Source of the DNA: an uncultured bacterium | GTDB lineage: Bacteria > Verrucomicrobiota > Lentisphaeria > Victivallales > UBA1829 | Length of the DNA stretch: 64,000 nucleotides | Assembly (NCBI GenBank): GCA_902802585.1 | Contig: CADCMR010000011.1 | Span: 62,001-126,000 of the forward strand | Direction of reading: 5' to 3' | Part shown: positions 34,601 to 42,467 of the stretch, piece by piece | Layout: every line of letters begins with the position of its first letter | Position numbering within the stretch: position 1 is the stretch's first letter | Translations under genes and position numbers: made by a program | The notes under the pieces: model-generated | Database searches by the model: none | Told to the model about the DNA's origin: nothing | The model's input: only the letters and a program-made list of their open reading frames with translations

Positions 34601-36396
34601 TCGCGCAGTCGCTCTTCGCGCTCCAGTCCGAAAACGTCATTTCCAGTCCGATCCATGTCCTGAGCATTATCCTGAAACGCCTCTCCGCCGACGCCGTCTA
34701 CATCGCGCAGTACGACCAGCAGGACGGCGTCGCCTTCATGGATCCGGAATACACGCTCTTCAAGAACGGAGGCGTCCTCGAAAAACGCACCGAGGCAAAG
34801 CTCGACGAACTCTCCGTCTTCCTCAACCAGCTCCAGGACGAAGGCATCTGCGAGTTCAGCGGCAGCAGCCGCAGCCTGATCGTCAGCGCCTACGAGAAGC
34901 GTTCCCCCGGCGTTCATCTTCCGCCGTGCGAGACTCTCGTGCTCGTCCCGCTGGAAGTCCGCGGAAAAAGCTGGGGCAACCTCGGCATTTCCTACGCCGC
35001 GCACCGTTCCCTCGGCACGCATGAAAAAGACTTCTTCATCCGCTGCCGCGAGGTGCTCGAAGCCGCGCTGGACCGCAAGCTCACCGACAGCGATCTGCAT
35101 GCCGCGCTCGACAAGGAGATTGAGGCGGAACGCGCCAAGAGCTTCTTCTTTTCGGCGGTCAGCCACGACATCCGCACCCCGCTCAACGCCATCATCGGCT
35201 ACTCCGAACTGCTCATCTGCGGGATCGCGGACGAACAGGAACGTTCCAAAGCGCTGTCCGCCATCTCCACCAGCGGCCAGACATTGCTCCAGCTCATCAA
35301 CGACGTGCTGGACCTCTCCAAGCTCGAATCCGACAGGATGGTCATCACGCCCGTGCTCACGGACGTCCGCGAACTCGCATCCTCCGTGCTGCACTCGTTC
35401 GACGTGTCCGTCATGAACACCGACGTGGAGCTGAAGGAGGATTTCGGCCCCCTGCCGCTGCTCGAGGTCGACCCGCAGCGCATCCGCCAGATCCTTTTCA
35501 ACCTCATCGGCAATGCCGTCAAGTATACGGAACACGGAGAAATTCGCGTCAGCGCCGTGTTCCGGAACGACATCGGCGACGAGAAGGGCGTCTTCACGCT
35601 CTCCGTCTCGGACACCGGGTGCGGCATCCCGGACGAGGAGAAGGAAAAGCTCATGAGTCCGTTCGCGAAGGCCGGCGCCGACGCGAAGACCAAGGGGACC
35701 GGACTCGGCCTCACCATCTGCAGGCAGCTCGCGGCACGCATGGGCGGCCATTTCTCGTTCGTCTCCGAACTCGGCAAAGGCTCCACGTTCACGCTCGAAC
35801 TGCGCGACGTGAAGAGCGCCCGGCGTTCGCCGGAGACGAACAAGAAGGTCTCCGCCGGACAGGAGCTCATCCGCGAGCGCATCAAGCGCAGGGAGGCTGA
35901 TACGGAGAACAAGACGGACGGGGAACAGAAAGCCGCGCCGCCCTCGGAAATGAAGACGGACGGGGAACAGAAAGCCGCGCCGCCCGCGGAGAAAAAGCAG
36001 AAAAGCGCCCCGATCGCAGTGACGAACAACATGCCGGAACGGAAGTGTCGCACCCTCATCGCGGACGACGTCCCGCTGAACCTCGCGGTCCTGAAGGCGC
36101 TCCTCGCGAAGATCGGTATCCGCGACGTCGTGACAGCACCAGACGGCAAGGACGCGTGGGAAAAACTCCAGACGTCGGAAAAGCCGGTCGAGCTGATCCT
36201 GACCGACATCTGGATGCCGGAGATGGACGGCAGGGAGTTCGTCGCGAAGATTCGCGCGGACGAACGCTTCAAGGGGCTTCCCGTTTATGCCGTCACTGCC
36301 GACATCGAAGAACAGAAACTGTTCGTCGAGCACGGTTTTACGGGGCTGCTCCTGAAACCAGTGACCGTTGACAAACTGTCCGGGATATTCAACTGA
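31639..36396 (+). CDS. Hybrid sensor histidine kinase with PAS and GAF arrays and a receiver
   Basis: 1585 residues from a TTG at 31639, preferred because AAGGAG lies 6 nt upstream; the ATG at 31651 is too far from it. Order: TM1 (about 12-32), periplasmic region to about 212, TM2 (about 215-236), PAS (245-370), GAF-like (375-535), PAS (555-675), GAF-like (690-865), PAS (880-990, with CKCRDFVCQYDSPPEKC), GAF-like (1000-1155), HisKA with SHDIRTPLNAIIGY (His1176), HATPase with NLIGNAVKYTEHG and DTGCGIPD, a repeat-bearing linker, and a receiver with phospho-acceptor Asp1523 (LTDIWMPEMDG). There is no output domain. GAF boundaries are approximate. Confidence 0.9.
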   Translation: MKQNMNPANRAKTTILVLSLLTLSLLGFLFFNLNRMNRNTEETKRTHDYFMDCNEAGNLIRHGSDAMTNAAERYVITGNYVFRDLFFKEAKVDRSRDKGLEKVKDLPNGLDVQRDMENAMLYSVELMNLEYHAMRLVISDKELADPNCPPEVRDYILPEDEKSAPPEERKEIAQNIIFGLNYLTYKDHIYASIDRSLNDAEKFLSDYRKNLTEQYKHLFFYQLCGYAGFFLSLLALVTFLIRQRGRANSFLRKVLDNIPMLFYIKDARSQRYVDCNIAFSRYASRNTVAEVVGNKDAEIFDEVTAHHIEEDDSRTLSADTANSYIENTLDANGKPCSFLTTKLRISGLDGNTCIFGMSQDVTDTTEKQRNNEALAEALLALQTNEAVSHPQKVIEVIRKRLDADFCHLIRVDEAVGQAIVEPDCHAHLDPATPCERVVADLDDFHYFTKRVVSLEPFEIDEHAPLEILRMYAVLDAENGAWQPTTTYSMPVVCNDDIFGSLAIGYAKKRILSESEKEFIQTSVKILENALERQKTYSDLSAANSRINREFDFVNNIFEIMPIPCAIKDVENDYRCIRCNDAYAKLFHKDQSEVAGMNSADLFAPEIAQRLRKADKEAVREKKMIFEELVCVFPDGVEHTFLYRRGPMSLPDGRLVLFCVAEDITELRLQTNKVIQINEQLQGEYQRAVNAEEAETFFAKSLKSILAMPPDQDAIVPSIEEVGKYIDADRCFIYYSYKNEDGEARWNLAYEWCAEGIDRKFQGVYDIHMFPDVCEALEKGEDYLAPDVHQINPVTCSWLQMQKVQSLIITPLRDENNELFGFIGFDFLRQAQERFSERILRSVHEAADVILICRERNKRQETMFKAVAEEKLRSEIFESAAVPLLLFKPDGEIVTANSAALKAFGNDLQHVVGCKCRDFVCQYDSPPEKCPLRHPEHDSQSFLLHRRDGKYFAIKTQTIRDENGDPQYILECAIDMTETHELHENAEAIAQSLFALQSENVISSPIHVLSIILKRLSADAVYIAQYDQQDGVAFMDPEYTLFKNGGVLEKRTEAKLDELSVFLNQLQDEGICEFSGSSRSLIVSAYEKRSPGVHLPPCETLVLVPLEVRGKSWGNLGISYAAHRSLGTHEKDFFIRCREVLEAALDRKLTDSDLHAALDKEIEAERAKSFFFSAVSHDIRTPLNAIIGYSELLICGIADEQERSKALSAISTSGQTLLQLINDVLDLSKLESDRMVITPVLTDVRELASSVLHSFDVSVMNTDVELKEDFGPLPLLEVDPQRIRQILFNLIGNAVKYTEHGEIRVSAVFRNDIGDEKGVFTLSVSDTGCGIPDEEKEKLMSPFAKAGADAKTKGTGLGLTICRQLAARMGGHFSFVSELGKGSTFTLELRDVKSARRSPETNKKVSAGQELIRERIKRREADTENKTDGEQKAAPPSEMKTDGEQKAAPPAEKKQKSAPIAVTNNMPERKCRTLIADDVPLNLAVLKALLAKIGIRDVVTAPDGKDAWEKLQTSEKPVELILTDIWMPEMDGREFVAKIRADERFKGLPVYAVTADIEEQKLFVEHGFTGLLLKPVTVDKLSGIFN
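35911..35984. repeat. Two-copy 32-bp direct repeat in kinase linker
   Basis: The 32 nt at 35911-35942 recur at 35953-35984, encoding KTDGEQKAAPP twice with a 14-residue period between the ATPase and receiver domains. Confidence 0.8.
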
Positions 36397-36444
36397 ACGA
36401 GGTTGTTTCCAAACCAACTATTGTAATAGATTGGAGGAATGGTT

Positions 36445-39345
36445 TTGAAAACGGAAGAATTGAACCCATCATCCGGCGGACTCACTCGTTATCTGTCAAC
36501 TTTGGGCGCGATTGCGCTTTCCTTCGGCTACGCGGTCGGCTGGGGCGCGTTCGTGATGCCCGGGACGACGTTCCTGCCCGGCGCGGGTCCTCTCGGCACC
36601 GTGATCGGCGTACTCTTCGGCGCGCTGGCGATGGGGATATTCGCCGTCAACTACCATCGCCTGACGAACCGCTATTCCGGCCCCGGCGGCGCGGCGACCT
36701 TCGCGCAGAGGGTGTTCGGCGAAGACCACGGCTTCGTCGTCGCATGGTTCCTCTGGCTGACCTACATCGCCATCCTCTGGGCGAACGCCACGGCCATGAT
36801 CCTGATCGTGCGCTTCACGCTCGGCGATGTCCTCCAGTTCGGCTTCCATTACACCGTCGCGGGATTCGACGTGTATTTCGGCGAGGCGGTGCTCGCCATC
36901 ATCTTGATCCTTGTCTGCGGCGGGATCTGCCTCCTGAGCAAAAAGCTCGCCGTGATTACGCAGATCGTCTTCGCCGCCATTCTCGCCGCCGGCGTTTTTT
37001 TCTTCTTTTTCTTCGCGCTCGCACACCACAAAGGCGGCATGGCGGCAATGGCGCCCGCGTTCATGGACGACGTCAACCCCATCATGCAGATTTCGCGCAT
37101 TCTGGCGCTCATGCCCTGGGCGTTCGTCGGGTTCGAGGCGATCACGCACTCTTCGGGGGAGTTCCGGTTCCATCGGGAAAAAACGTTTGCCATCCTGACC
37201 GTCGCAATCGTCCTTTCCTCCGCCGTCTATCTCCTCCTGGCTCTTCTGCCGGTCATCACGCTGGACGCCGACCACCGGTCCTGGATCGAGTACATCAGGG
37301 AACTGCCGAGCCTTTCCGGCATCAAAAGCGTGCCCGTGTTCGCCTCGGCGGAACATCTCCTGGGACGGCGGGGCGTCGCACTGATGAGCACGCTGATGAT
37401 CGCGGGCCAGATCACGGGCATCATCGCGTCGATCGTCGCGATCAGCCGCCTCATGCACGCCATGTACAAATCGAATATCCTCCCGAAACAGCTGGGAGCG
37501 CTCAACGCCGCCGGGATCCCCAGAAACGCCATCCTCTTCATCGTCGGCATCTCATGCGTGATCCCGTTCTTCGGCCGCACCGCCATCGGCTGGCCCGTGG
37601 ACGTCTCCAGCATCGGCGCGGCGATCGCGTACGGTTATACGTCCGCGGCGGCGTTCAGGATTCGCGACAACAGCGAAAAATACAGGCATTACTTCATCAA
37701 GGGCTCCGGTTTGGTCGGCGTGGTCTTCTCGATCTTCTTTTGCCTCCTGCTGGTGATCCCGAATTACATCACGGGCAGCGTCATGGCGGCGCCGTCCTAT
37801 CTGCTCCTCGCCGTCTGGTGCATCCTGGGCTTCCTTCTCTACCACAGAGTTTTCAAGGAGGGACACCAGCACCGCTTCGGACGCTCCATGGTGGTCTGGA
37901 ATTCCCTTGTCGTCACCATCATCTTCGCCTCCCTGATGTGGGTGCGCCAGTCCTCGTTCGAAAGCGCCAAGTCCACCATTTACGAGTGCATGACCTTGAT
38001 CGCCGGGAACGACAGCGCCGAAAAGGAACAGATCATCCAAAAACTCGGCTCGCTGAACGTCTCCATGCTCTGCAGCGCGGTCGTCGAAATGACCCTGCTT
38101 CTGGTCTCGCTGGGGATCCTGTACAGCCTGATCTCCATCCTGCGCAATCGCGAGCTGAGACTGGCGTCGGAAAAGGCGAAGATCCTGGAGATGAACAATG
38201 CAAAAAGCTTTTTCTTCTCGTCCGTGTCCCACGACATCCGCACGCCGCTCAACGCCATCATCGGCTACACCGAGCTCCTGCTTGACGGCATCGACGACCA
38301 GGACGAGCGGAACAAGGCGCTGTCCGCCATTTCCACCAGCGGCCAGACCCTGCTCCAGCTCATCAACGACGTGCTGGACCTCTCCAAGCTCGAATCCGGC
38401 AAGATGGACATCAAGCCGGAGCTCACCGACGTCCGCGAGATCGCTTCCGCCGTGCTCCACTCCTTCGATGTGACGACCAGGAACAGCGACGTCGCGCTGA
38501 AGGAGGAATACGGTCCTCTGCCGCTGCTTGAAGTCGATCCGCAGCGCATCCGCCAGATCCTTTTCAACCTCATCGGCAATGCCGTCAAGTTCACGGAACA
38601 CGGGGAGATCCGCGTCCGCGCCTCCTTCTGGAACAAGCTGGGCGGGGAGAACGGCGGCGTTTTCGTGCTCTCCGTCTCGGATACGGGGTGCGGCATCCCG
38701 GATGAGGCAAAAGACAAACTGATGAATCCGTTCGTGCAGGTCGACTCGAATGCGAAGATCAAAGGGACCGGACTCGGACTTGCCATCTGCAAACAGTTCG
38801 CATCCCGGATGGGCGGCGATCTGTCGTTTGTTTCCGAACTCGGGAAAGGCTCCACGTTCACGCTGGAATTGCGTAACGTGAAGTTCGCCGTTAAAGCCCC
38901 TGATGCTGACAAAAAGCCTGCGGACGTCAGGAAAGATATCGAAAATGCGAAGAACTGTGCGAACGCGCTTCTCGCGAAGCAGCGCATGCGGAGCTGCCGC
39001 ATGCTGGTCGTCGACGACGTCCCGCTGAACCTCGCCGTCCTGAAGGCGCTTCTCACAAGGATCGGACTGCGCAATGTCGCGACCGCCGTCGACGGGCAGG
39101 ACGCGTGGGAGAAGATCCAGGCTTCCGACAAGCCGTTCGACCTGGTCCTGACCGACATGTGGATGCCGAAGATGAACGGCAGGGAGCTGGTCGCGAAGAT
39201 CCGCGCGGACGAACGCTTTAAGGATATTCCCGTCTACGCCGTCACCGCCGACACCGAGGCGCGGAAGACATACGCAAGACACGGATTCACGGGGATCCTC
39301 CTGAAGCCGCTGACCATAGACAAACTCTCCGGTCTGTTCAACTGA
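36445..39345 (+). CDS. Amino-acid permease (APC superfamily)-histidine kinase-receiver fusion
   Basis: 966 residues from the TTG at 36445 (GGAGG at 36433-36437, 7 nt upstream; the in-frame ATG at 36439 is only 1 nt from it). Residues about 15-455 form a 12-TM APC-type permease: TM1 carries the unwound glycine-rich GAFVMPGTTFLPGAGPLG, followed by GGAATFAQRVFG and AFVGFEAITHSSGEF. Two more TM helices (about 480-500 and 535-560) lead by a short helix into HisKA with SHDIRTPLNAIIGY (His598 counted from the ATG), HATPase and a receiver with Asp906 (LTDMWMPKMNG). This resembles the plan of CbrA, which uses a different (SSS) transporter. It probably senses or transports an amino acid. The catalytic half is nearly identical to the preceding kinase's. 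Confidence 0.9.
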   Translation: MKTEELNPSSGGLTRYLSTLGAIALSFGYAVGWGAFVMPGTTFLPGAGPLGTVIGVLFGALAMGIFAVNYHRLTNRYSGPGGAATFAQRVFGEDHGFVVAWFLWLTYIAILWANATAMILIVRFTLGDVLQFGFHYTVAGFDVYFGEAVLAIILILVCGGICLLSKKLAVITQIVFAAILAAGVFFFFFFALAHHKGGMAAMAPAFMDDVNPIMQISRILALMPWAFVGFEAITHSSGEFRFHREKTFAILTVAIVLSSAVYLLLALLPVITLDADHRSWIEYIRELPSLSGIKSVPVFASAEHLLGRRGVALMSTLMIAGQITGIIASIVAISRLMHAMYKSNILPKQLGALNAAGIPRNAILFIVGISCVIPFFGRTAIGWPVDVSSIGAAIAYGYTSAAAFRIRDNSEKYRHYFIKGSGLVGVVFSIFFCLLLVIPNYITGSVMAAPSYLLLAVWCILGFLLYHRVFKEGHQHRFGRSMVVWNSLVVTIIFASLMWVRQSSFESAKSTIYECMTLIAGNDSAEKEQIIQKLGSLNVSMLCSAVVEMTLLLVSLGILYSLISILRNRELRLASEKAKILEMNNAKSFFFSSVSHDIRTPLNAIIGYTELLLDGIDDQDERNKALSAISTSGQTLLQLINDVLDLSKLESGKMDIKPELTDVREIASAVLHSFDVTTRNSDVALKEEYGPLPLLEVDPQRIRQILFNLIGNAVKFTEHGEIRVRASFWNKLGGENGGVFVLSVSDTGCGIPDEAKDKLMNPFVQVDSNAKIKGTGLGLAICKQFASRMGGDLSFVSELGKGSTFTLELRNVKFAVKAPDADKKPADVRKDIENAKNCANALLAKQRMRSCRMLVVDDVPLNLAVLKALLTRIGLRNVATAVDGQDAWEKIQASDKPFDLVLTDMWMPKMNGRELVAKIRADERFKDIPVYAVTADTEARKTYARHGFTGILLKPLTIDKLSGLFN

Positions 39346-39387
39346 ACGGGAATTTGCAAACGGCCCTGACGCAGGATTCAAGCCTTA

Positions 39388-42348
39388 ATGAGACTGACAA
39401 TGACACACAACCATCATCCGGGATTATTCAAAGTACGTTTTCACCGGACGGTCATGCTGTTCTGCATGATGCTCCTGCTGTTCTCCGGGACGCTTTCCGG
39501 CGCGGACCATGGGACGAGGAAAGTCGTCCGGGTCCCCTACACGCATTTCGATAGGCTGATGATGGTCGACGAGAACAACAGACCGTACTCCGGCTACGCG
39601 TTCGACTACATCCAGATGGTCGGGACCTACGCCGGTTGGGATATCGAATATGTCCCGTGCGACAGTTTTTCCGAATGCGCGGAAAAGCTTCTCGCGGGGG
39701 AAGTCGATCTCTTCTACGACATCAGCTACACGGAGGAACGCGCAAAAGTGTTCCTGTACCCGGACGAGGCGATGGGAAACGAGTACTACTACCTGTACGC
39801 ATTGAATAACAACACGTCCGTCACGCCCGGCAATTTCGCGTCCATGAACGGAAAGACGGTCGGATCCACGAGCGGGACGATCACGACCGACCTCCTGAGA
39901 CAGTGGTGCAAAAAGAAGAACGTCGAGTTCAAAATTATCGAATACGATTCCATTCCGAAGAAGGAGGCCGACCTGTTTGCCGGAAAGATCGACCTCGACC
40001 TGGAAGTCAGCATGATGGCGAAACGCGAGCTCTCGGCAATCGAGAAAATCGGGACGTCCGCCTATTACCTGGTCGCGAACAAGGAGCGGCCGGATCTGAT
40101 CGAAGACATCAATTCCGCGCTGGACAAGGTGATCGGCAACGACATTTACTATCTCACGCGGCTGGAGGAACGCTACTTTTCCGACACGGTCCTGAGCCAT
40201 ACGCTGACGGACGAGGAAAAGACCTGGATCGCGGACCACGAAGTGCTGCGCATCGGCTTTTTCGACAAATACCTTCCTTTCTCCACAAAGGACGAAAACG
40301 GCGAACCGTCCGGCGCGGGCATCGAAGCGATAAAGGAAATCGTAAAGGGCCTGAACCTGAAAGAGCTGCTGGATGTGGAATTCATCTGTTTCGACGACCA
40401 GGAAGAAGGATACCGGGCGGTCGAATCGGGAGAGATCGACCTCATGTTCCCCGCCTACATCAGTAATTCGGTCAGACAGGATTACCGGATCATGGGCGGG
40501 AAAATCCTGGCGACGCTGACAAGCGACCTGGCGTTTCTGAACGATGTCGGGGACGGCAAAGGCAAACGGATCGGCGTCAACAAGAGCAACATGATGCAGT
40601 ATTACTACTCCAGGGATTCGTTTCCGGACTCGGAAATCGTGTTCTACGACGACATCCGGGGATGCCTCGACGGACTGCTGAACGGGACGTCGGACGGGAC
40701 ATTCCTGAACGGTCTCAGGTCCGAAGCCCTTCTGAAGCCCGGCAAATACCATTCTCTCCAGACCGTGCGCGCCAAGAACGGTTTCACGTTCCGCATGGCG
40801 TTCGCGGACGGCAACATCGGCCTCATGCTGCTGATGAACCGCGGACTGACGATGCTTGACCCCGATTTTATCAACAAGAAGTCGTATTCCTACGCGGGGA
40901 AGATTTACACCTATTCCGTGATGGATTTCCTCCGGGAGCATATCAAACTGGCAATCGTCCTGGTCGCGATCCTCGCCGCACTGACTACGAGGCTGGTCGG
41001 CGTCAGGATCAGCAACCACAAACTGGGCATCCTGAACCAGAGGCTTGCCGGGGCGAACCAGAAACTTGCCGGGGCGAACCAGAAACTTGCGGAGGTGAAC
41101 CGGAAACTGAAGGAACATTCCGAAACCATCGAAAAACAGCGGCGGCAGGAGGTCGAACTGCGGAAACAGCTCGAAGACGCGTTGCAGATGGCGCAGGACG
41201 CGAACCGCGCCAAGACGGCGTTCCTGAGCAACATGTCCCACGACATCCGCACCCCGATGAACGCGATCATCGGATTCACCGGGCTCGCCATCAGCCATAT
41301 CGACGACAAGGAGCGCGTCCAGGACTATCTGTCGACCATCGCGCAGTCCTCGGAACACCTGCTCTCGCTGATCAACGACGTCCTGGACATGAGCCGCATC
41401 GAATCCGGCAAAATGAAGCTGAACGAGAAGGAAGAATCCCTGACGGAGATTCTTCGCGTGCTCCGGGAGATCGTCCATGCGGACATCCAGGCAAAACAGC
41501 TCGATTTCAGCGTTGACACGGCGGAGGTCCGGAACGACTTCGTGTACTGCGACAAGCTGCGCCTCAACCAGGTGCTGCTCAACCTGATCTCCAACGCCAT
41601 CAAGTATACGCATCCGGGCGGGACGGTCGCCCTGCGGATCGCACAGAAGCCCTCGGCGAAAGCGGGCTGCGGCGCGTTCGAATTCCGGATTCAAGACAAC
41701 GGCATCGGCATGACCGAGGAGTTCGCAAAAACGATCTTCGATCCGTTTACGCGGGAAGAAAATTCCACGGTTTCCGGCATTCAGGGAACCGGCCTCGGAA
41801 TGGCAATCACGAAGAATCTTGTGGACATGATGGGCGGCAAAATCTCCGTCTCTTCGAAGAAGGGGCAAGGAACCGAGTTCGTCATCCAGGTGGATTTCAG
41901 GACCGCCGAAGGGAAAGCTCCCGCGCCCGCGGTTCCGGACCGGACGTCCGCGGAAGGAAAGGAATTCTCGCTGAAAGGCAAAAAAGTCCTGCTGGTCGAC
42001 GACAACGAACTCAACCTCAAGATCGGCGTGCTGCAGCTTCAGCATCAGGGGTTGACCGTCGAAACCGCCCTGAACGGACGGCTCGCGGTCGACATGATTC
42101 GTGAAAACGGGATTGATGCCTACGATTTCGTGCTGATGGACATCCAGATGCCGGTGATGGACGGATACGAAGCGACGTCCATCATCCGCAAACTCCCGGG
42201 CGGAGACAAGCTGAAAATACTCGCATTCTCCGCCAACGCCTTCGAGGAAGACAAGGAAAAGTCCCTGAAGGCGGGCATGGACGGACATATCGCAAAGCCG
42301 CTGAAAATGAACGAGCTCATCAACGAGCTGAAACGCTTCATCGCGTGA
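39388..42348 (+). CDS. Hybrid histidine kinase with two periplasmic solute-binding domains (EvgS/BvgS-like)
   Basis: 986 residues. Signal/TM segment (about 23-40), two tandem family-3 solute-binding (PBPb) domains (about 46-270, and 285-505 beginning VLRIGFFDKYLPFS), TM helix (about 520-540), a coiled-coil signalling helix with a duplicated heptad LAGANQK, HisKA with SHDIRTPMNAIIGF (His618), HATPase (NLISNAIKYTHPGG, DNGIGM, GTGLGMAI) and a receiver with Asp918 (LMDIQMPVMDG). EvgS and BvgS sense with the same venus-flytrap arrangement. The catalytic region is of a different subfamily from the two preceding kinases. It starts 42 nt after the permease-kinase. No output domain. Confidence 0.92.
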   Translation: MRLTMTHNHHPGLFKVRFHRTVMLFCMMLLLFSGTLSGADHGTRKVVRVPYTHFDRLMMVDENNRPYSGYAFDYIQMVGTYAGWDIEYVPCDSFSECAEKLLAGEVDLFYDISYTEERAKVFLYPDEAMGNEYYYLYALNNNTSVTPGNFASMNGKTVGSTSGTITTDLLRQWCKKKNVEFKIIEYDSIPKKEADLFAGKIDLDLEVSMMAKRELSAIEKIGTSAYYLVANKERPDLIEDINSALDKVIGNDIYYLTRLEERYFSDTVLSHTLTDEEKTWIADHEVLRIGFFDKYLPFSTKDENGEPSGAGIEAIKEIVKGLNLKELLDVEFICFDDQEEGYRAVESGEIDLMFPAYISNSVRQDYRIMGGKILATLTSDLAFLNDVGDGKGKRIGVNKSNMMQYYYSRDSFPDSEIVFYDDIRGCLDGLLNGTSDGTFLNGLRSEALLKPGKYHSLQTVRAKNGFTFRMAFADGNIGLMLLMNRGLTMLDPDFINKKSYSYAGKIYTYSVMDFLREHIKLAIVLVAILAALTTRLVGVRISNHKLGILNQRLAGANQKLAGANQKLAEVNRKLKEHSETIEKQRRQEVELRKQLEDALQMAQDANRAKTAFLSNMSHDIRTPMNAIIGFTGLAISHIDDKERVQDYLSTIAQSSEHLLSLINDVLDMSRIESGKMKLNEKEESLTEILRVLREIVHADIQAKQLDFSVDTAEVRNDFVYCDKLRLNQVLLNLISNAIKYTHPGGTVALRIAQKPSAKAGCGAFEFRIQDNGIGMTEEFAKTIFDPFTREENSTVSGIQGTGLGMAITKNLVDMMGGKISVSSKKGQGTEFVIQVDFRTAEGKAPAPAVPDRTSAEGKEFSLKGKKVLLVDDNELNLKIGVLQLQHQGLTVETALNGRLAVDMIRENGIDAYDFVLMDIQMPVMDGYEATSIIRKLPGGDKLKILAFSANAFEEDKEKSLKAGMDGHIAKPLKMNELINELKRFIA
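41044..41085. repeat. Exact 21-bp tandem duplication (one heptad) in signalling helix
   Basis: The 21 nt at 41044-41064 are repeated exactly at 41065-41085, followed by a diverged third copy (41086-41106). They encode LAGANQK LAGANQK LAEVNRK between the membrane and the HisKA domain. Confidence 0.9.
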
Positions 42349-42373
42349 CGGCGCGACAGAACTACAGATAAGG

Positions 42374-42408
42374 AAAGCCGGGTTCGGATTTTGTTCCGGG
42401 TCCGGCTT
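42374..42408. terminator. Imperfect hairpin at end of kinase cluster
   Basis: AAGCCGG (42374-42380) can pair with CCGGCTT (42402-42408), with partial pairing inside. No proper T tract follows on either strand, so this is a weak candidate between converging genes. Confidence 0.35.
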
Positions 42409-42467
42409 GATTGCTGTTTCGGTTCAGCCTTCGTGTACCAGTAAAACTCTATTGCGCGGCGGCAGGC

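Noticed and set aside
31705..36417. 1570-codon open frame antisense to the first hybrid kinase
   Set aside because: It mirrors the kinase over its full length, has no domains and Val/Asp/Glu-rich composition as expected from GC-biased codons read backwards. The sense strand has full kinase motifs.
39424..42288. 954-codon frame antisense to the third kinase
   Set aside because: Shadow frame without motifs; the sense frame is a complete EvgS-like kinase.
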